Shown piece after piece: positions 61,990-64,000 of a stretch of 64,000 nt of DNA. A model generated the notes under the pieces. That model saw only the letters and a program-made list of their open reading frames with translations, did no database searches and was not told where the DNA came from. This DNA comes from Formicarius rufipectus (lineage: Eukaryota > Chordata > Aves > Passeriformes > Formicariidae): NCBI GenBank assembly GCA_013399695.1, contig VXAU01001335.1:422883-486882 (forward strand), read 5' to 3'. A program made the translations under genes and the position numbers. Position 1 is the stretch's first letter. Each line of letters opens with the position of its first letter.

Positions 61990-62570
61990 TGCAAGAGACC
62001 ATTCCACACAGAGTTGAGGTATTTGTTTATTTACAATTCTAAGCAGAAAGAGATGGCAAATCCACAAAGCCAACATGATGACCACCAAAACTTTTCACTA
62101 TTTATATTCACTATTCACAACAATATTGACAAAACTAATCCAAACAAAGACATTAATATTCATTACTACAAGTTGCCTACTTATAATTAATATTTTGTCT
62201 TCAATTGGTTCATGATTTCCTCACTTCCCATGCTAATTAGTCCACGTGTTCAGCCCTTCTCTTGTTTTGAGTCAATGGGCTGTGAGTCAGTGGTCACAAT
62301 CTCCTCCTGCCAGACTTACCTTTTGCCTGGTTGGAGCTGGTTTCAGCACAGTTGCTGAGCTGGCTTTGTTAGTTTTGTCCTTATCTTGGGAGTTCTGCCA
62401 AATGTCATGTGGCCCATAAAGTCTGCATTCCTTTTGTCCACTATCAGTAGTACATCCTACTCCCCAGGCTTTGTTAACCTCTGACTAGGTCTTAAATCAC
62501 TGAGGCATGTCAAGCACTAAACCTTAACAAGGCAGTTCTACAGACAAGTAGTTTATCTTTCTAGCACCTG
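61990..62570 (-). mobile_element. Possible LTR remnant
   Basis: Read on the - strand, a U3-like stretch is followed by AATAAAC (near 62025), a short C/T-rich end, and then TTTGGTGACA, which resembles the start of a retroviral leader or primer-site region. No matching second LTR, TG/CA ends or target duplication could be fixed. Low confidence. Confidence 0.3.
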
Positions 62571-62591
62571 GACATCAGATGGTTTCAACTT

Positions 62592-62994
62592 AGTTTGGGA
62601 ACTGCTTTTTTCTCATTCCAAGGACGTGTTCTCAATCTAATTGGATTTAATAATAGCAATATTATATGCATCTTAAAATATTGCTATTATTATATCTGCT
62701 ATGTAAGTCTATTTTATAACAGACTTACACTATTGCTGTTATTATATATATATTCAATACATATTATATGTCTCTTACATGGCTTATACTAATGCTATTA
62801 TGCTATATGTCTCTTTTATATTGTAAGATACTTATACTACTGCTATTATATTTGTGTTCCATGTATATTCTACATATATTTTATCTATATTATAAAAGTC
62901 TCATGTATTACAAGAGACTTATAACACTGTTGTCATTAAGGCCAATTAGACTGAGAACACTTTCTTGGAATGTGAAAAAAGCAGTTCCCAAACT
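62592..62994. repeat. 403-bp foldback (long inverted repeat) element
   Basis: The left arm begins AGTTTGGGAACTGCTTTTTT. The right arm, read in reverse complement from 62994, begins with the same 20 bases. Pairing continues through ATTCCAAG, GTGTTCTCA and TCTAATTGG to about 75 bases per arm, with roughly a dozen mismatches. The AT-rich centre holds further small hairpins (GTAAGTCT/AGACTTAC at 62703-62728, AAGTCTC/GAGACTT at 62897-62920) and repeated words like 'cttatactactgctattat'. There is no coding capacity. A non-autonomous DNA transposon or inverted minisatellite is possible; no target duplication was identified. Confidence 0.8.
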
Positions 62995-62999
62995 GTCAC

Positions 63000-63027
63000 A
63001 TATATATATATATATACACACATATAT
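63000..63027. repeat. (TA)n/(CA)n microsatellite
   Basis: About nine TA units followed by CA/TA units, between the foldback element and the RTE fragment. Confidence 0.9.
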
Positions 63028-63443
63028 GGAGAATCACTTCCTCCCTAAGATTGTGCTGTATGGTGAACTTGCCACCAGCTGCTGCAAGAAAGTAGCCTCA
63101 AAGAGGAGATTCAAGGACTCCCTGAAGCAATATCTCAGCCTTGGCCATGTTGACGGCCATCAATGATCCACTCTGGCCTCCAGTTGGGAGACGTGGAGAC
63201 ACACCATCCATAATGTTGCTGCCTCCTTTGAGAGCACACATAGAATCAGTCACGAGGAGAAAAGACAATGCAAAAAGAACTGTGCCTCTCCCATACCACC
63301 TATGGAGACTTTGTGCTGTGCCTTTTGCAAGCGGACTTACCTATCTCACATTGGCCTTATCAGCCATCAGCGCGCTTGCAGCAAGCGTGGATAGAGCCCT
63401 TCCCAAATCTTCGTTCATGAAGCCCAGCCATGATGATGACATA
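63026..63443 (+). mobile_element. RTE-clade LINE, 3' end (AviRTE-like)
   Basis: One frame (63026-63394) encodes the C-terminus of an RTE-type polyprotein: LPKIVLYGELAT, RRFKDSLKQYLSLGHVD, a W-to-stop change (TGA at 63164-63166), then WRHTIHNVAASFE, KRQCKKN, and a last zinc knuckle CAFCKRTYLSHIGLISHQRAC closed by TAG. A short 3' tail with TGATGATGA follows. The gene body upstream is missing, as usual for 5'-truncated copies. Assignment to RTE rests on the LYGELATG...KRYKD...L and C-terminal finger pattern known for that clade. The frame has only one stop in 123 codons, which suggests a moderately young copy. It cannot act on its own. Confidence 0.75.
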
Positions 63444-63448
63444 AATCG

Positions 63449-63896
63449 TGAGAAACAGAGTCTCAGACCCAAATGGGTTTTTGAATAAGAGTTTATTATA
63501 TGGTGAAAGCAAACAGCGTTCTGGATGCGTCAGGAGTCCTCGCTCCCCAAAACCGCATACTAAACACAGCACAGATTGGGAATTTATCCAGTTAATTCAT
63601 ACATATTCATTACATCATACACATATACATCTTACAATGTGATGCTAAACAGTCTTCAACATATGTTTCTTTCTTGTGTCAGTTCTGTCTGCTATAATTC
63701 ACATATTCCTTGATAAGGGCTCAGGAAAACTAAACAGTTGTACCATAATTAAAGTATTTCCTTGATAGAGAACCAGAGAAACTAAATAGTTCTACAGTAT
63801 TTCACATTACCTTGATAAAGAAACCAAACAGTTGTACCATAATTAACACACTTCCTTTGTGGGGGTGTACTAACCCATTTGGCTTTCACTGACGCA
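63449..63896 (-). mobile_element. Solo LTR of an endogenous retrovirus, 448 bp
   Basis: On the - strand it begins TGCGTCAGTGAAAGCC and ends CTCTGTTTCTCA, so the ends are TG...CA. The five bases AATCG stand directly on both sides (63444-63448 and 63897-63901), a target-site duplication. AATAAA (- strand, 63492-63497) lies about 45 bases from the 3' end. No internal retroviral sequence is attached. A 5-bp duplication is typical of ERVL-type (class III) elements. It sits at the 3' tail of the RTE fragment. Confidence 0.85.
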
Positions 63897-64000
63897 AATC
63901 GCAGTGGCATTTATCACATATAGCTATAAAAGAGACATAACATTTGTATGATTAAGTCCAATAAATACAAATCTTTGGAATATATATATACACATATATA
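63897..64000. other. Right edge of the window
   Basis: AT-rich sequence ending in a (TA)n/(CA)n microsatellite (63980-64000). Truncated by the window. Confidence 0.6.

Noticed and set aside
61532..62017. 161-codon + strand frame rich in Phe, Ile and Cys
   Set aside because: AT-rich chance frame with no recognised motif.
60861..64000. First exon of TGFBRAP1, the expected next gene
   Set aside because: I looked for its N-terminal coding sequence on the + strand and did not recognise it. It probably lies beyond the window.
1..64000. CRISPR arrays, bacterial operons, tRNA or rRNA genes
   Set aside because: No evenly spaced repeat-spacer pattern, no ribosome-site-led gene rows and no recognisable RNA gene. 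The sequence is plainly vertebrate.

Overview
This window looks like vertebrate nuclear DNA from a bird. It is AT-rich, intron-rich and has no operons. It carries several CR1 LINE fragments of avian type and two spliced genes whose proteins I recognise. Most of the open frames are chance frames in introns, repeats or low-complexity DNA. Only nine coding exons are supported.

Gene 1 is FHL2 (four and a half LIM domains 2), on the + strand. Five coding exons (29769-29924, 37473-37647, 41554-41723, 43541-43727, 45352-45503) join in frame, each with GT/AG borders, into a 279-residue protein. That equals the length of mammalian FHL2. A poly(A) signal lies at 46210-46215. The roughly 29.7 kb upstream of the start codon has no other gene that I can recognise. 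It probably holds the 5' non-coding exons, first intron and promoters of FHL2. Its most gene-like part is 18480-19560, which has a TATA box, a perfect CArG box (SRF site), a perfect MEF2 site, scattered CpGs and a GTAAGT donor.

Gene 2 is the C2orf49 (ashwin) homologue, on the - strand. Four coding exons (59615-59740, 57557-57723, 52075-52447, 49716-49772) give 240 residues. It starts in a CpG-rich promoter with a palindromic CRE, directly next to a G-rich minisatellite. FHL2 and C2orf49 converge tail to tail, the same arrangement I recall for human 2q12. The next expected neighbour, TGFBRAP1, is not visible in the window.

Repeats: CR1 fragments lie near 1.2, 9.6, 38.6, 41.0, 47.3, 56.6, 58.5, 59.25 and 60.0 kb. 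An older CR1/L3-like LINE relic lies at about 11.6-12.8 kb. The last 4 kb is a pile-up of transposable elements: a young inverted CR1, a probable LTR remnant, a 403-bp foldback element, a TA microsatellite, the 3' end of an RTE-clade LINE (compare AviRTE), and an intact 448-bp solo LTR with a 5-bp target-site duplication. An assembly gap of 44 N is at 40104-40147.

I see no prokaryote-like system, CRISPR array or new gene family. The best leads are the candidate muscle promoter of FHL2, the foldback element and the RTE/solo-LTR cluster.
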